DNA of 64,000 nucleotides from Candidatus Methylomirabilis lanthanidiphila (lineage in GTDB: Bacteria > Methylomirabilota > Methylomirabilia > Methylomirabilales > Methylomirabilaceae): positions 1 to 64,000 of the forward strand of contig CABIKM010000022.1 of NCBI GenBank assembly GCA_902196205.1, written 5' to 3'. This document shows positions 23,558 through 32,978 of this stretch, one piece after another; within the stretch, counting starts at the first letter, position 1, and every line of letters begins with the position of its first letter. The notes beneath the pieces were generated by a model that did no database searches, was not told where the DNA came from, and saw only the letters and a list, made by a program, of their open reading frames with translations. Made by a program: the position numbers and the translations under genes.

Positions 23558-24976
23558 TTACGCAAAGCGCATGAGGAACTGGAGGATCCCCTTGAGCGGC
23601 CCCTTGAAGAGCTTTTCCCGATAGTAAAGATCGGCGGCCCGGCGGACGCCTTCAGCCAGCGTGGGATACACATGGATGGTCTGAGAGAGCGCACCGACTG
23701 GGAGCCCCTTCCGCATCGCAAGGACCACCTCCTGGATGAGATCACCGGCCTGCGGACCCATGATGTGAGCCCCCACGATCTTCCCCTTCGGCGTGCACAC
23801 CAGCTTCGTCAGGCCCACCGCCTCCCCATCGCAGAGCGCCCGATCCAAATCTCCGAAGCTGTGCCGATAGACCTTCACGTGTCCGAACTGTTCTCTGGCG
23901 TCGACCTCGGTTAACCCGACCCTGGCCACTTCGGGATCGGTGAAAGTGCACCAGGGGACCACTCGGTAGTTCGCCTTGCTTGTCAACGGGAACAACGCAT
24001 TGCGGACGACCAGACGCGCCTGGTATTCGGCCACGTGGGTGAAGAGGAGCTTCCCCGTGACGTCGCCACTAGCCCAGATGTTACGAGCCGTGGTCCGCAA
24101 GGTATCGTCCACGACAACCCCCTTGCCGTCATACCTCACCCCTGCCGCCTCGAGATTCAACCCCTCCACATTTGGCCGCCTGCCGGTCGCCAGGAAGATT
24201 TCCTCGGCCCGGAACGTCTTCGCTGTACCGGTGCACTCCCCGTGGACGATCTTCTCGGCCCCGTCCTTCTCAATGCGGAATGCCTTGGTGCATGTGTGGA
24301 TGTCGATCCCTTCGGCCCGAAAGATGGCCTCCAGAGACTGAGCGATCTCCTGGTCCTCCCGGGGCAGAATCTGCCCGACCACCTCCAACACGGTGACCCG
24401 GACGCCGAAGCGGGCGAAGAGTTGAGCGAACTCGAGCCCGATGGGCCCTCCCCCTAAGATCACGACCGATCGAGGGAGACGGGAAAGCGCTAAGGCGCTC
24501 ACGTGATCAAGGAAGCCAGTTTGCTCCAAGCCCTCGATCGGGGGAACAGCCGTCCTGGAGCCGGTGGCGATGACGACCTTCTTCACCTTGATCCGCTGCG
24601 CCCCAACCTGTAGCTCCGTCGGGGAGAGGAAGCTCGCCTGGTTGGAAAAGAGGGTGACGCCTAGCCCCCTGAACCGCTCAGGGGAGTCATGCTTCCCCAC
24701 CTGCTGCTGAACCAGTCGCATCCGGTCCATGACCTTTGCAAAGTCAAAAGAGACCTCGGGCGTATTCAGACCAAAATCGGCCGCGCGGCGTAAGAGATGC
24801 AGGACCTTCGCAGAGCGGATGAGGGCCTTGGACGGCACGCAGCCGGTGTAGAGGCACTCTCCCCCAAGACGGTCCCGCTCGATTAGGGCCACTTTCGCTC
24901 CAAGGGAGGCAGCGCCGGCAGAGGTTACAAGCCCGGCCGTGCCACCGCCTATCACGGCGAGATCAAAGGTGTCCAT
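23558..24976 (-). CDS. FAD-dependent disulfide oxidoreductase, mercuric-reductase-like, of the arsenosugar cluster
   Basis: The FAD motif is LAVIGGGTAGLVTSAGAASLG, the redox disulfide is Cys41/Cys46 in GGECLYTGCVPSKA, the NAD(P) motif is VVILGGGPIGLEFAQL, and the second FAD motif is IWASGDVTG. The C-terminal base is in TIHVYPTLAEGV. It lacks both the N-terminal HMA domain and the C-terminal vicinal cysteines of true MerA, so mercuric reduction is doubtful. Similar proteins are last in arsenosugar gene sets. It begins four bases after the glycosyltransferase gene. Confidence 0.85.
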   Translation of the reverse strand: MDTFDLAVIGGGTAGLVTSAGAASLGAKVALIERDRLGGECLYTGCVPSKALIRSAKVLHLLRRAADFGLNTPEVSFDFAKVMDRMRLVQQQVGKHDSPERFRGLGVTLFSNQASFLSPTELQVGAQRIKVKKVVIATGSRTAVPPIEGLEQTGFLDHVSALALSRLPRSVVILGGGPIGLEFAQLFARFGVRVTVLEVVGQILPREDQEIAQSLEAIFRAEGIDIHTCTKAFRIEKDGAEKIVHGECTGTAKTFRAEEIFLATGRRPNVEGLNLEAAGVRYDGKGVVVDDTLRTTARNIWASGDVTGKLLFTHVAEYQARLVVRNALFPLTSKANYRVVPWCTFTDPEVARVGLTEVDAREQFGHVKVYRHSFGDLDRALCDGEAVGLTKLVCTPKGKIVGAHIMGPQAGDLIQEVVLAMRKGLPVGALSQTIHVYPTLAEGVRRAADLYYREKLFKGPLKGILQFLMRFA

Positions 24977-24980
24977 GCCT

Positions 24981-25730
24981 TTATCCTCTCTTTACGTCAG
25001 GAGTTGATAGCTCAGCGCGCATGGCTTCACTTTCCCCTCGATCGGGGCTCGCAAGAGATGGGTAGTACCACCGGTGCACCTGCTCCGGCCTCACACCGAC
25101 AAAGTAGCAGAATCGGAGCATCCACATGAGCAGGACGACCCGGAGAACGCCCCCCTGCTCCCATTTCCGAGCCGACGTGGTCACCTTCAGGCGGAGGCAG
25201 CTCATTGCTCCTTTTCGCTTCAGTCGCTTCGCAAACTCCACATCTTCCATCAAAGGGATGTCAGGATACCCTCCCAACTCCTCGAATGTCCTCCGCCTCA
25301 CAAAGAGCGCCTGGTCGCCGGTGCAAATCTTCGTGACACGAGATCGGAGGTTGATGAAGAAGGCGATGACCTTGAAGACCGGGCGGAGATTATCGAACCT
25401 GACGTCGAAGCGTCCCGCCACAATATCTGGAGAGCTAACGGCTTCAAGAATCGCCGCTTCTGCCCCCGCAGGCAGGAGCGTATCAGCATGGAGGAAGAGC
25501 AGGCACTCTCCGTTCGCCACCTTCGCGCCCGCGTTCATCTGCCTGGCCCTCCCCCGCTCGCTTGAGAGGAGCCTCACACGGGGAAACCGGCGCACAACCG
25601 CGCTGGTCTTATCCTCGCTTCCTCCATCCACGACAATGACCTCGGCCTCTGGACAGGTGACGCACAGGTGCGGAAGCAGGCGCTCAAGATTCTCTGCCTC
25701 ATTGAGGACCGGAATGATCACGCTTAGCAT
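24981..25730 (-). CDS. Arsenosugar-associated family 2 glycosyltransferase (TIGR04283 type)
   Basis: The GT2 fold opens with MLSVIIPVLNEAENLERLLP, continues with VIVVDGGSEDKT, RARQMNAGA and LLFLHADTLLP (the DxD-like HAD), and has DQALFVRRRTFEELGGYPDIPLMEDVEF near the C-terminal half. This pattern is that of the glycosyltransferase that accompanies ArsM and ArsS and is proposed to act in arsenosugar synthesis. It sits between the DUF3047 gene and the flavoprotein gene. Confidence 0.88.
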   Translation of the reverse strand: MLSVIIPVLNEAENLERLLPHLCVTCPEAEVIVVDGGSEDKTSAVVRRFPRVRLLSSERGRARQMNAGAKVANGECLLFLHADTLLPAGAEAAILEAVSSPDIVAGRFDVRFDNLRPVFKVIAFFINLRSRVTKICTGDQALFVRRRTFEELGGYPDIPLMEDVEFAKRLKRKGAMSCLRLKVTTSARKWEQGGVLRVVLLMWMLRFCYFVGVRPEQVHRWYYPSLASPDRGESEAMRAELSTPDVKRG

Positions 25731-25742
25731 CTCTCCTGCCTC

Positions 25743-26507
25743 CTAACGGCCCCCGCCCTCCACCGACCGGAGCACAATGTCGTCATAGTACGCCACAGCG
25801 GACTCGCCGGTATTGTCGGTGTCGGTCATAAGCGCGATACCGGCGATCCGAGGAGGTTCTGCGCCGAAGAGGCGCTTGTAATCGGCATAGAGGTTTCGGT
25901 CCTCGAGCACCCACCGCCCCACGTGTTCCGCCCCACTCTCCACAGCGATCATCTTCGCCCGATCGGTGTAGGCGTTATCGATGGCCGTCCCCTTGGGGAG
26001 TCGGTTGTCCCAGATGTAGTTGAGGACATGCCTTGGCGGGTACTCGCCATAGATGAGCTTGTAAGCCCCATAGCTGGTTCTCTCCCAGAGTGTGGCGTTT
26101 CGAGCGTCATACTGGAAGGCCACGTACACGCGAGCCGGGTAGTCGTCGCCTTCTTTTCGGCGGGCATCTCCCTTGGCAAGGATATTGTCCACCTTCCACC
26201 GCCAGGAGATGATCTGGTAGACCTTTGGATCGAGGTCCAGCGCTTTGTACAGGCCAGAAGCCGAACCATGACTTTCAGCTTTCACGATGTAGTTGTTACC
26301 CTCCTGGATCACGGTGTAACGGGTCTTCGCAGGGATCTTCCGGAATGTCAGCGATGTCCAGCCGTGGGGTAGGCCCCCTGGATCGGTTGGAGGGCCGAAT
26401 CGGTCCACGAGCAACAGCTCCCCGCCAAGGCCCCAGGCGACCGCACAGAGCGAGAGTACGGCGACAAAGGCAACGGTGTAGATGATGCTCCGTTCATTTC
26501 TTCTCAT
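25743..26507 (-). CDS. DUF3047 family protein
   Basis: An N-terminal signal/anchor helix (IIYTVAFVAVLSLCAVAWG) precedes a beta-rich domain with LPHGWTSLTFRKI, ISWRWKVDNIL, ARVYVAFQYD, HVLNYIWDN and GIALMTDTDNTGESAVAYYDDI, the DUF3047 signature. It is probably periplasmic. The function is unknown. The family often accompanies the glycosyltransferase encoded next door, eight bases after its own gene ends. Confidence 0.82.
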   Translation of the reverse strand: MRRNERSIIYTVAFVAVLSLCAVAWGLGGELLLVDRFGPPTDPGGLPHGWTSLTFRKIPAKTRYTVIQEGNNYIVKAESHGSASGLYKALDLDPKVYQIISWRWKVDNILAKGDARRKEGDDYPARVYVAFQYDARNATLWERTSYGAYKLIYGEYPPRHVLNYIWDNRLPKGTAIDNAYTDRAKMIAVESGAEHVGRWVLEDRNLYADYKRLFGAEPPRIAGIALMTDTDNTGESAVAYYDDIVLRSVEGGGR

Positions 26508-26514
26508 CGCCGGT

Positions 26515-27225
26515 TCACCGCAACAGGTCGTCCGTGGCTGGGCTGGTTTTGTTCAGCCATCGGGGAATAAGCGTCACCAAGACCAGCAAGGCCCCCGCAA
26601 TCCCCAGGTAAAGTAAAGTCCGTTGTATGTCCCCGCCCCCTTCTGAGAGGGCGCCACCGGCGAAGGTGTAGGCCGCTGTCCCAGGCAGCATGCAGGGCCA
26701 GGAGGTCAGGAGATAGCTCCAGAAGCTGATCCGCGTCAGGCCGTAGGCGTAGTTTTGGAGGTTAAAGGGGAATAGAGGGACGAGACGGGTGATCATGACA
26801 ATCTGCCAGCCGTGCCGGGCCACCGCCTGGTCGATCTTCGCGAGCCTGGGGCTCTCCGCCATCCACCGCTCCACCAATCCCCTCGCGCCATAGCGGGCGA
26901 CGAGGAAGGCGAGTGCCACACCGATGGTAGAGGCGATGGAGACATAGACAGTTCCCCAGAGCGGGCCGAACGCGACGCCGCCCAAGACCGTGATCGGGAG
27001 GCCGGGAACGAAGAAGATGACCGCCAAGATGTAGCCCGTGATAAAGACGAGGGGAGCCAACGGTCCAAAACTGTCGATCCACGCCTTCAGATGAGCAAGA
27101 TTTTTCAGGCTGAGGATCTCCTGAAGGCCGAAGGCCCTGGCCAGGAACGCCCCTGCCAGGACGATCCCCGCCAGCAGGAGCAGTCGTCCCCACGCTCTTT
27201 TTGACCTTTGCGCGACTTCACTCAA
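26515..27225 (-). CDS. TVP38/TMEM64 (DedA-like, VTT domain) membrane protein
   Basis: The VTT core reads GYILAVIFFVPGLPITVLGG, AFGPLWGTVYVSIAST, and RLVPLFPFNLQNYAYGLT. I place the start at TTG 27225, seven bases after GGAGGAGG, which overlaps the end of the selenoprotein gene by eight bases. A longer reading would run through that gene. Family members act on membranes or transport, and no substrate is known. A second TVP38 gene starts the same cluster at 31089. Confidence 0.82.
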   Translation of the reverse strand: MSEVAQRSKRAWGRLLLLAGIVLAGAFLARAFGLQEILSLKNLAHLKAWIDSFGPLAPLVFITGYILAVIFFVPGLPITVLGGVAFGPLWGTVYVSIASTIGVALAFLVARYGARGLVERWMAESPRLAKIDQAVARHGWQIVMITRLVPLFPFNLQNYAYGLTRISFWSYLLTSWPCMLPGTAAYTFAGGALSEGGGDIQRTLLYLGIAGALLVLVTLIPRWLNKTSPATDDLLR

Positions 27226-28015
27226 AGCGATGCCTCCTCCACAAATACCCCGGCTCCATGATGGTCCCCGGTTCCGTGATGGTCTCCAGGGCCTGCAGCG
27301 CATCGAGCAGGATCGTCCGCTGCTGCTTCACCTGGAAGGCTTCGCCGAGGGGATGGCCGAAGGGATAGTGAAGGTAAAGGGCGCGCGGCGGCTTCACCTT
27401 CTTCGTCACCTCTTTCTGGATCGTGATCCCGATAGTTGGAATGCCTGCTGCCTCGATGGCACGCTGGAGCAGGCCCACGGCCTGATTGCAGAGGCCTCAG
27501 GCCGGAGTGAGGACGGCAGCCTCCGCGCCATCGCGCGTGAGAAGGGCAGCCACCTCGGGCGCCGTCTGCTTTACCAGGGTGTCCACGTGGGGGCCGTCGA
27601 TATGTCCCATGAAGCCATAGATAAAGGGGGCGATCTCTCTTATAAGCCCCTTGCTCTTGATCTCCTTGAGCCGGTCCAAAGGCAGGACCACATTGAGATC
27701 CTTGTCTGCCGCTGAGTGATCATAGTAGTTGTGGGTGATGACCAGCTCTTCCTTCTTGATGTACGCCGGGATGACCCGAAAGCTGGGATCGCCATTCGGA
27801 TCGTCCATATCGAAGGGGGGTTGGGTCTTCAAGTGGACCCCGGCAGTGGTGACGAGGGCGATCACTGTCTCTCGAAGCGGCTTCCTCAAGGGCGCCCAGG
27901 GGATTCCTTCTCCCTCCACAAAGCGATGACGCCTTGCCCAGCGCTCGGAAAGCCATGGCACATGTTTGTAGAGCTGCACGACAAGCGCATTGGTCAGATT
28001 GTAAAGGCGTCCCAT
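27218..28015 (-). CDS. Selenoprotein B-like protein (glycine/betaine/sarcosine/proline reductase family) with UxxC (UGA at 27497-27499)
   Basis: The first 172 residues include ETVIALVTTAGVHLKTQPPF, ITHNYYDHSAADKDLNVVLP and APFIYGFMGH, then VLTPA-TGA-GLCNQAVGLLQRAIEAAG continues in the same frame for 92 further codons (GIPTIGITI, LYLHYPFGHPLG). This is the arrangement of GrdB/PrdB-type selenoproteins, where UxxC is catalytic. A six-base-pair hairpin follows the UGA. The gene lies between arsS and the TVP38 gene, in a cluster where a reductase of this type is often found. Its substrate there is unknown. Confidence 0.9.
27470..27484 (-). promoter_or_regulatory. Candidate SECIS hairpin for the selenoprotein B-like gene
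   Basis: CAGGCC and GGCCTG pair (six GC-rich pairs) around GTG on the minus strand. The loop starts 19 bases after the UGA and begins with G. Confidence 0.7.
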
Positions 28016-28024
28016 AGGTCTACC

Positions 28025-28987
28025 TTATGAGATTACCACCCCACTGCAACTGCTGCCGGTCCCGGCGGTGCAGGCATAGCAGTGGTTCCCGACCAAGATC
28101 TGGCGCCCCTCGACCACATTGGCAGCAAGCTCCCAGATTTTCAGCGGCCTTCCTTTTTGATCTCTCAGCGGCATCTCGAGCATCTGGTTGAAGTCACAAT
28201 CGTACACCGACCCTTCCCATCCCACACTCAACAGATTTTTGCACATCACGTAGTCTAAGGTCGCCGCGTTGAAAGTGGACTCCAGGAGGTCCATGTAGCG
28301 ATCGTACTCACCGCGGCGCTTGAGGAACTTTTCAAAGCGTGTGATCGGTGCGTTGGTGAGGCAGTACAGGCGGGTAAACACAATGCCGTGTTTCTCCTGA
28401 AGGACCCGTTTGTACTCTTGTTCGAGTGTGTCCTGTGGCGGCGGCAGGTACGCGCCGAATGGATTGTAAACCAAGTGAAGCGTCAATCCTGTGTCCGGCA
28501 CGCCATAGCCCAACTGGTTCAATATCTGAAGGGCCCGGATGCTCAGCTCAAACGTCCCGTCTCCTCGCTGACGATCCACATTCTCCTCCAGATAGCAGGG
28601 AAGCGAACAGATCAGCTCGACCCGATTCTCTCTAAAGAATTCCGGCAGGTAGTCCTTCCCCGGCTCAAAGACCACGGTGAGGTTGCACCGATCGATGACA
28701 TGACGCTTCAGGCGAACGCACGACTTCACGAGATACTCAAAGTTCGGATTCAGCTCCGGGGCTCCACCCGTGATATCTACCGTGGGGATCGCCGAGCCTT
28801 CTAAGAACCGGAGTACGGCCTGCACCGTTTCGCGTCCCATGATCTCCTTGCGTCCAGGCCCGGCCTCAACATGACAGTGGAGGCAAGCCTGGTTGCAATA
28901 TCTGCCCATGTTCACCTGGAGCACGTCGATCTTACGCTTGCGAAAACCGTCTCCGTTCTGCTTCATCCTTTGAGCAAAGGGACGCAT
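28025..28987 (-). CDS. arsS: Arsenosugar biosynthesis radical SAM protein ArsS
   Basis: A radical SAM enzyme with CNQACLHCH as the cluster-binding motif, DITGGAPELNPNFEYLV, LTLHLVYNPFGAYLPP, CDFNQML and the C-terminal HCYACTAGTGSSCSG. It is proposed to couple a deoxyadenosyl group to methylated arsenic. Some homologues carry Sec in the last motif, but this one has Cys. The start at ATG 28987 leaves 16 bases after the arsM-like gene and removes a non-homologous leader. Confidence 0.9.
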   Translation of the reverse strand: MRPFAQRMKQNGDGFRKRKIDVLQVNMGRYCNQACLHCHVEAGPGRKEIMGRETVQAVLRFLEGSAIPTVDITGGAPELNPNFEYLVKSCVRLKRHVIDRCNLTVVFEPGKDYLPEFFRENRVELICSLPCYLEENVDRQRGDGTFELSIRALQILNQLGYGVPDTGLTLHLVYNPFGAYLPPPQDTLEQEYKRVLQEKHGIVFTRLYCLTNAPITRFEKFLKRRGEYDRYMDLLESTFNAATLDYVMCKNLLSVGWEGSVYDCDFNQMLEMPLRDQKGRPLKIWELAANVVEGRQILVGNHCYACTAGTGSSCSGVVIS

Positions 28988-29003
28988 GGGATTCCCCTTC
29001 ACC

Positions 29004-30212
29004 TTACGGGCAGCATGCGGTTCCAGGTCCGCAGAGATTAGGTGAGGTCTCCGTAGCCTTGTAGTCCATTCCCTTGGTCTCGCGGGGATGGCGGCGCTCA
29101 GTACGCGCGCAATCAAACACGCCTGCCTCCTCCAGCGGGATCTCATCCCTGGGCGGGACGAGCATGAACTGATCCTGATACGGCGCTTTGGAATAGAGCT
29201 GGTAGGTCTTGTCGCAGACCGCGACCCGCGCCCCACGCGGCAGGACGTGGTTGTCGTCGTCCACCACCTGTTTCCACGGGCCTCGATAGATCACCGCCTG
29301 GTTTCGCTCGATGCAGGGGCCTTCCTTCCCCTTATAGGCCGTCATCGTGATCGAGCGAAACTCGATCCCTTCGATCGTCTGATACGGCTCTGTTCTCATC
29401 TCCTCGATATGTATCCCGTAGAACTTGGCCTCTTCAAATGCATGAAGCAATTCCTCCTCTTGAAAGGCCCCGGAGACGCAGCCGCTCCACAGCTCCGGAT
29501 CGCGTTGCAGGTGGGCCGGTACCGGTTCATCGCTTACGATGTCAGAGATGGCGACCCTTCCGCCTCGCTTGAGGACACGATACATCTCCGAAAATAGCTC
29601 CCGTTTCTCCTCAGGTCGGACCAGATTCAGGACGCAGTTGGAGACGATCACATCGATCGAGTCATCCGCGATCAAGGGTCGCTCATGCGAGATTCTCTCC
29701 TCGAACTCGCGCAGCCTAAAGAGATCGAAGACGGACCGGATAGGGTGACGCGCCAGATATTGATCCAGAAGATCCAAGTTCATCTTGAGATTCTGAATCT
29801 TGCCGCGGCGAAACTCCACATTGTGATAGCCGAGCCGCTTGCCTATAGGGTCCTGATACTTCCGGGCCAGGGCAAGCATCTCTTCATTGAAGTCGACGCC
29901 GATGACCTTGCCGTTCGGCCCGACGATCTGGCAGATAATGTAACAGGCCTTCCCGCCCCCGGAACCGAGATCGAGGACCGTCTCCCCTTTCCTCACGTAC
30001 CGTGACGGGTCTCCACACCCGTAGTCCTTTTTGACGATCTCTTCGGGGATCACCTCCAGGAGGGATCGGTCGTAGCTGACAGGGACACATAATCCTACCT
30101 CGACCTCTCGGGCGGCCCTCTCATAGCGCTCCAGCACCGCCTCTTCAATAGTTGCCCTTCGAGCATGACCGTTGTTCGTTCCGTTATTAACTACGTGCCT
30201 CTCGTCGCCCAT
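29004..30212 (-). CDS. arsM: Arsenite methyltransferase-like protein of the arsenosugar cluster
   Basis: A SAM-dependent methyltransferase with motif I VLDLGSGGGKACYIICQIVG, VIGVDFNEEML, VIVSNCVLNLV and VAISDIVSDEPVP. Cysteines in YGCGDPS, SNCVLN and SGCVSGAF match the arsenic-binding cysteines of ArsM. The C-terminal 100 residues form an extension ending in CGPGTACCP that may bind metal. The ATG at 30212 has GAGGAG upstream and agrees with the family N-terminus. Confidence 0.87.
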   Translation of the reverse strand: MGDERHVVNNGTNNGHARRATIEEAVLERYERAAREVEVGLCVPVSYDRSLLEVIPEEIVKKDYGCGDPSRYVRKGETVLDLGSGGGKACYIICQIVGPNGKVIGVDFNEEMLALARKYQDPIGKRLGYHNVEFRRGKIQNLKMNLDLLDQYLARHPIRSVFDLFRLREFEERISHERPLIADDSIDVIVSNCVLNLVRPEEKRELFSEMYRVLKRGGRVAISDIVSDEPVPAHLQRDPELWSGCVSGAFQEEELLHAFEEAKFYGIHIEEMRTEPYQTIEGIEFRSITMTAYKGKEGPCIERNQAVIYRGPWKQVVDDDNHVLPRGARVAVCDKTYQLYSKAPYQDQFMLVPPRDEIPLEEAGVFDCARTERRHPRETKGMDYKATETSPNLCGPGTACCP

Positions 30213-30405
30213 AAGCGTGTGTCTCCTCACGTGCACCTTCCGTAAAACACTTTTGACGTTCTCCCCCTCAGCCTCCAGGTGATATTCAGAAGATGGGATG
30301 CGAGGTCCCCATCTCCAACCGATGATTAGATGACCATAGCAATGAAAAGGATTCGCGTCGAGAAGGAATGCATGGAGCGAACATCTGCGATTCTTCCATG
30401 TCTCC

Positions 30406-31089
30406 TCAGTGATGAGCAGCGAAGCGCCGTCTGAAGAAGGGGACGAGGAGGGGGAGGATGAGTGTCCCCGCAAAGAGGGAGGTGAGGATGAAGAAGGCCG
30501 CCCGAAGCGATCTCCCCGCCCGGTGGCCCAGGTAACTGTAAAAGAGGGTAGCGGGAAGCTGACCAAGACCAGTCATGCTCCAGAAGCCCCAGAATCCCAT
30601 CATGGTCAATCCCGCCCCGTAGCTCACAAGATCAAAGGAGATCCAGGGAAGCAGACGAGCCACAAGGATGGTGCGCTTGCCATAGTTGGCAAAGAAGGCG
30701 TCGGTCCAGGTGAGCGCAGAAGGGCGCACCAGTTTTTCCATCAAGCGGCGACCGAAGAGCCGGCTGAGGCCGAAACAGAGGGCTGCCCCCACCATGGCGC
30801 TTCCCCAGGACAGCACCACCCCCCAGAGGGGGCCGAAGAGGAGGCCGTTGGTGAGGGTAAGAACAAAAGCGGGGAGGGGGGCGATGAGGGACTGGAGGAC
30901 CATGAGCAGGAACGAGATGACTGGCGCCCACACCCCGAAGGACAGGAGAAACGCCTTGAGCGCCTCAACATCCCCCTGGCTAAGGAGGCGAACCGCTTGA
31001 TAAAGAAATACTCGGCCGGAGGGAAGGAGTAGATACAGCCCCCAGGCGAAGCTCGCTCCTACAAGAAGTATGAAAAGTGTTTTTCTCAG
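30406..31089 (-). CDS. TVP38/TMEM64 membrane protein, likely CTG start
   Basis: The VTT core is LQSLIAPLPAFVLTLTNGLL, FGPLWGVVLSWGSAMVG and RLLPWISFDLVSYGAGLTMM. The usual N-terminal helix is encoded upstream of the first GTG (30933): LRKTLFILLVGASFAWGLYL, then VEALKAFLLSFGVWAPV. That stretch has no ATG, GTG or TTG, but a CTG at 31089 follows AGGAG by six bases and a TAG stop lies three codons earlier. Either CTG is used or the normal start was mutated. It is the first gene of the arsenosugar set. Confidence 0.75.
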   Translation of the reverse strand: MRKTLFILLVGASFAWGLYLLLPSGRVFLYQAVRLLSQGDVEALKAFLLSFGVWAPVISFLLMVLQSLIAPLPAFVLTLTNGLLFGPLWGVVLSWGSAMVGAALCFGLSRLFGRRLMEKLVRPSALTWTDAFFANYGKRTILVARLLPWISFDLVSYGAGLTMMGFWGFWSMTGLGQLPATLFYSYLGHRAGRSLRAAFFILTSLFAGTLILPLLVPFFRRRFAAHH

Positions 31090-31098
31090 GTTGGACTC

Positions 31099-31416
31099 CT
31101 ATAACCCTCTTCCCAGGTTCTGGCGTTCCTCACCGCGTCGCCGAAGGAACTGTTCGATCTGAGGAGCGTCAGTCGTCTCCGGAGTCATTTTCACCTCAGG
31201 TGGAGCCATCCCTCTCTCGGGAACGCTCGCTGAGCACCCGGCCAGTGACTGGCGATCATCAGGATTCCGTAGGGAGATTATATCATGCCGAGCTGCCCAT
31301 TCACGGGGCCGGAGGCCAAAGCGCACCCGGTAATATAGCCGGATGAATCGCTGAAGCCGCCGGCCGTCGCCGCCGGCGAGGGTGACCCCCCACAGATGAT
31401 CACTCGTTCCAGACAT
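31099..31416 (-). pseudogene. Sugar-nucleotidyltransferase N-terminal fragment
   Basis: From ATG 31416 the reading MSGTSDHLWGVTLAGGDGRR, then LQRFIR, matches the nucleotide-binding N-terminus of mannose-1-phosphate guanylyltransferase-like proteins. After about residue 27 similarity is lost and the rest of the frame is not recognisable. It starts 96 bases after zwf. The catalytic and C-terminal parts are gone, so it is a remnant. Confidence 0.6.
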
Positions 31417-31511
31417 CTCTTTCTCCTTTCCCTTTCCGGGAGCGTTCTTCCCGCCTCGTCTCGGTTGGAAGCTTCCACTCCTCGTCACCGACCACGCGCC
31501 TCTTGCCCTGC

Positions 31512-32978
31512 TCACGCGACCGCCCCCCATGATCCTCTCATATCACCGAGAAGGTGCTCCGCCGCCGGCGGTCCCCAGGTACCCGCCGCATACGGATAGG
31601 CGGGAAGTCGATGTTCCAGGAGCGGGGTATAGAGCCGCCAAGCGGCCTCCACCTCATCGGCGTGCACAAAGAGGGTCTGGTCGCCGGTGATGATGTCGAG
31701 CAGCAGGGTCTCGTACGCATCCGGCAGGCGGCCAAACGCCTCGCTATAGCGGAAGTGTAGACGGTGCGTCTGGAGGCTAAAGGGCTGACCGGGCGCCTTC
31801 ACCTCAAAGCAAAGGTCGAAACCCTCATCCGGCTGCAGCGTGATAACCACCACGTTGGAGTCGATCTCACAGCGGAAAAAGGGGCGAAAGACCGACACCG
31901 GCGGGCAGCGGAAGGCGACCACGATCTGGGTGAGGCGACGGGGCAGCCGCTTGCCGGCGCAGAGGTAGAAGGGGACGCCTTGCCAGCGCCAGTTGGTAAC
32001 CTCCAGGCGGAGAGCCACGAACGTCTCCGTCGTCGAACCCGGCGCCACCCCCGGCTCGTCCCTGTAGCCCGGGACCTCTTGGCCGTCGATCCTCCCCCCG
32101 ATGTACTGACCGAAGACCACATGCTCCCGATCGAGCGGCTCAATCTGCCGCAACACCTTGATCTTCTCGCGTCGGATGGCCTCGCCATCGAAGGCTTCGG
32201 GGACCTCCATCGCCGCGAGCGTGAGTAACTGCATCAGATGATTCTGGACCATGTCGCGTATGGCCCCGGTCTGGTCGTAGTAGCCCGCTCGCCCCTCGAC
32301 CCCCAACTCTTCGGCAACCATAATCCGGATGTGCTTGACGCGATCCCGATTCCAGACCGACTCGAAGAGGGCATTGGCGAACCGGAAGACCAGGAGGTTC
32401 TGGACTGTCTCCTTGCCCAGGTAGTGGTCGATCCGGTAGATCTGCGATTCATCAAAGTAGCGGTGGAGCAGACGATTGAGGTCCTGAGCTGATGTCAGGT
32501 CACGGCCGAACGGTTTTTCAATCACGAGCCTGCTCCAGCCTGGGCTCCGGTGTAACCCCGCCTCGCCAAGCCCCACGATGGTCGAGGGAAAGGCGGCTGG
32601 CGGCAATGCGAGGTAGAAGACCCGGTTACCGGGCAGATGGTGGGCCTGTTCCAACTTCGCGATGCGAGCCGCCAAGGCCTGGTAGTCCTCCGCCTCGCCC
32701 AGGCCGATGGGCTGGTAAAACAGGCACTCGTCGCACCAGCGCCCCACCAGGTCGTCTGCCGAGAAGCCGTCGGCCGCAAGCGCTTCGCGGGCCTGGGCTC
32801 GAAACCCGGCATCGTCCAGGTCCGTCTTGCGGGCGGCCCCAAGGATCAGCGCTGCCCCCTTCAGCAGACCCTGGGCGGCCAAGTGAAACAGGGCCGGGAG
32901 GAGTTTACGGCGCATCAGGTCGCCTGTGGCGCCCAGGACAACGAAGAGGTGCGGTGCTACTCGGTTGTTGCTGGTCAT
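31512..32978 (-). CDS. zwf: Glucose-6-phosphate 1-dehydrogenase
   Basis: This enzyme oxidises glucose 6-phosphate to the lactone with NADP. NADP motif LFVVLGATGDLMRRKLLPAL is at the N-terminus, and the substrate site YRIDHYLGKETVQN carries the catalytic Asp-His. LPRRLTQIVVAFR and ITGDQTLFVHADEVEAAW are C-terminal landmarks. ATG 32978 follows GGGAG. Upstream in-frame codons belong to a decayed gnd. With pgl and gnd at 21.6-23.4 kb the oxidative branch is complete. Confidence 0.94.
   Translation of the reverse strand: MTSNNRVAPHLFVVLGATGDLMRRKLLPALFHLAAQGLLKGAALILGAARKTDLDDAGFRAQAREALAADGFSADDLVGRWCDECLFYQPIGLGEAEDYQALAARIAKLEQAHHLPGNRVFYLALPPAAFPSTIVGLGEAGLHRSPGWSRLVIEKPFGRDLTSAQDLNRLLHRYFDESQIYRIDHYLGKETVQNLLVFRFANALFESVWNRDRVKHIRIMVAEELGVEGRAGYYDQTGAIRDMVQNHLMQLLTLAAMEVPEAFDGEAIRREKIKVLRQIEPLDREHVVFGQYIGGRIDGQEVPGYRDEPGVAPGSTTETFVALRLEVTNWRWQGVPFYLCAGKRLPRRLTQIVVAFRCPPVSVFRPFFRCEIDSNVVVITLQPDEGFDLCFEVKAPGQPFSLQTHRLHFRYSEAFGRLPDAYETLLLDIITGDQTLFVHADEVEAAWRLYTPLLEHRLPAYPYAAGTWGPPAAEHLLGDMRGSWGAVA

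Noticed and set aside
23558-24976. True mercuric reductase (MerA) for the mer operon
   Set aside because: It lacks the HMA domain and the C-terminal Cys pair, lies on the opposite strand in the arsenosugar cluster and is separated from the operon by pgl and gnd.
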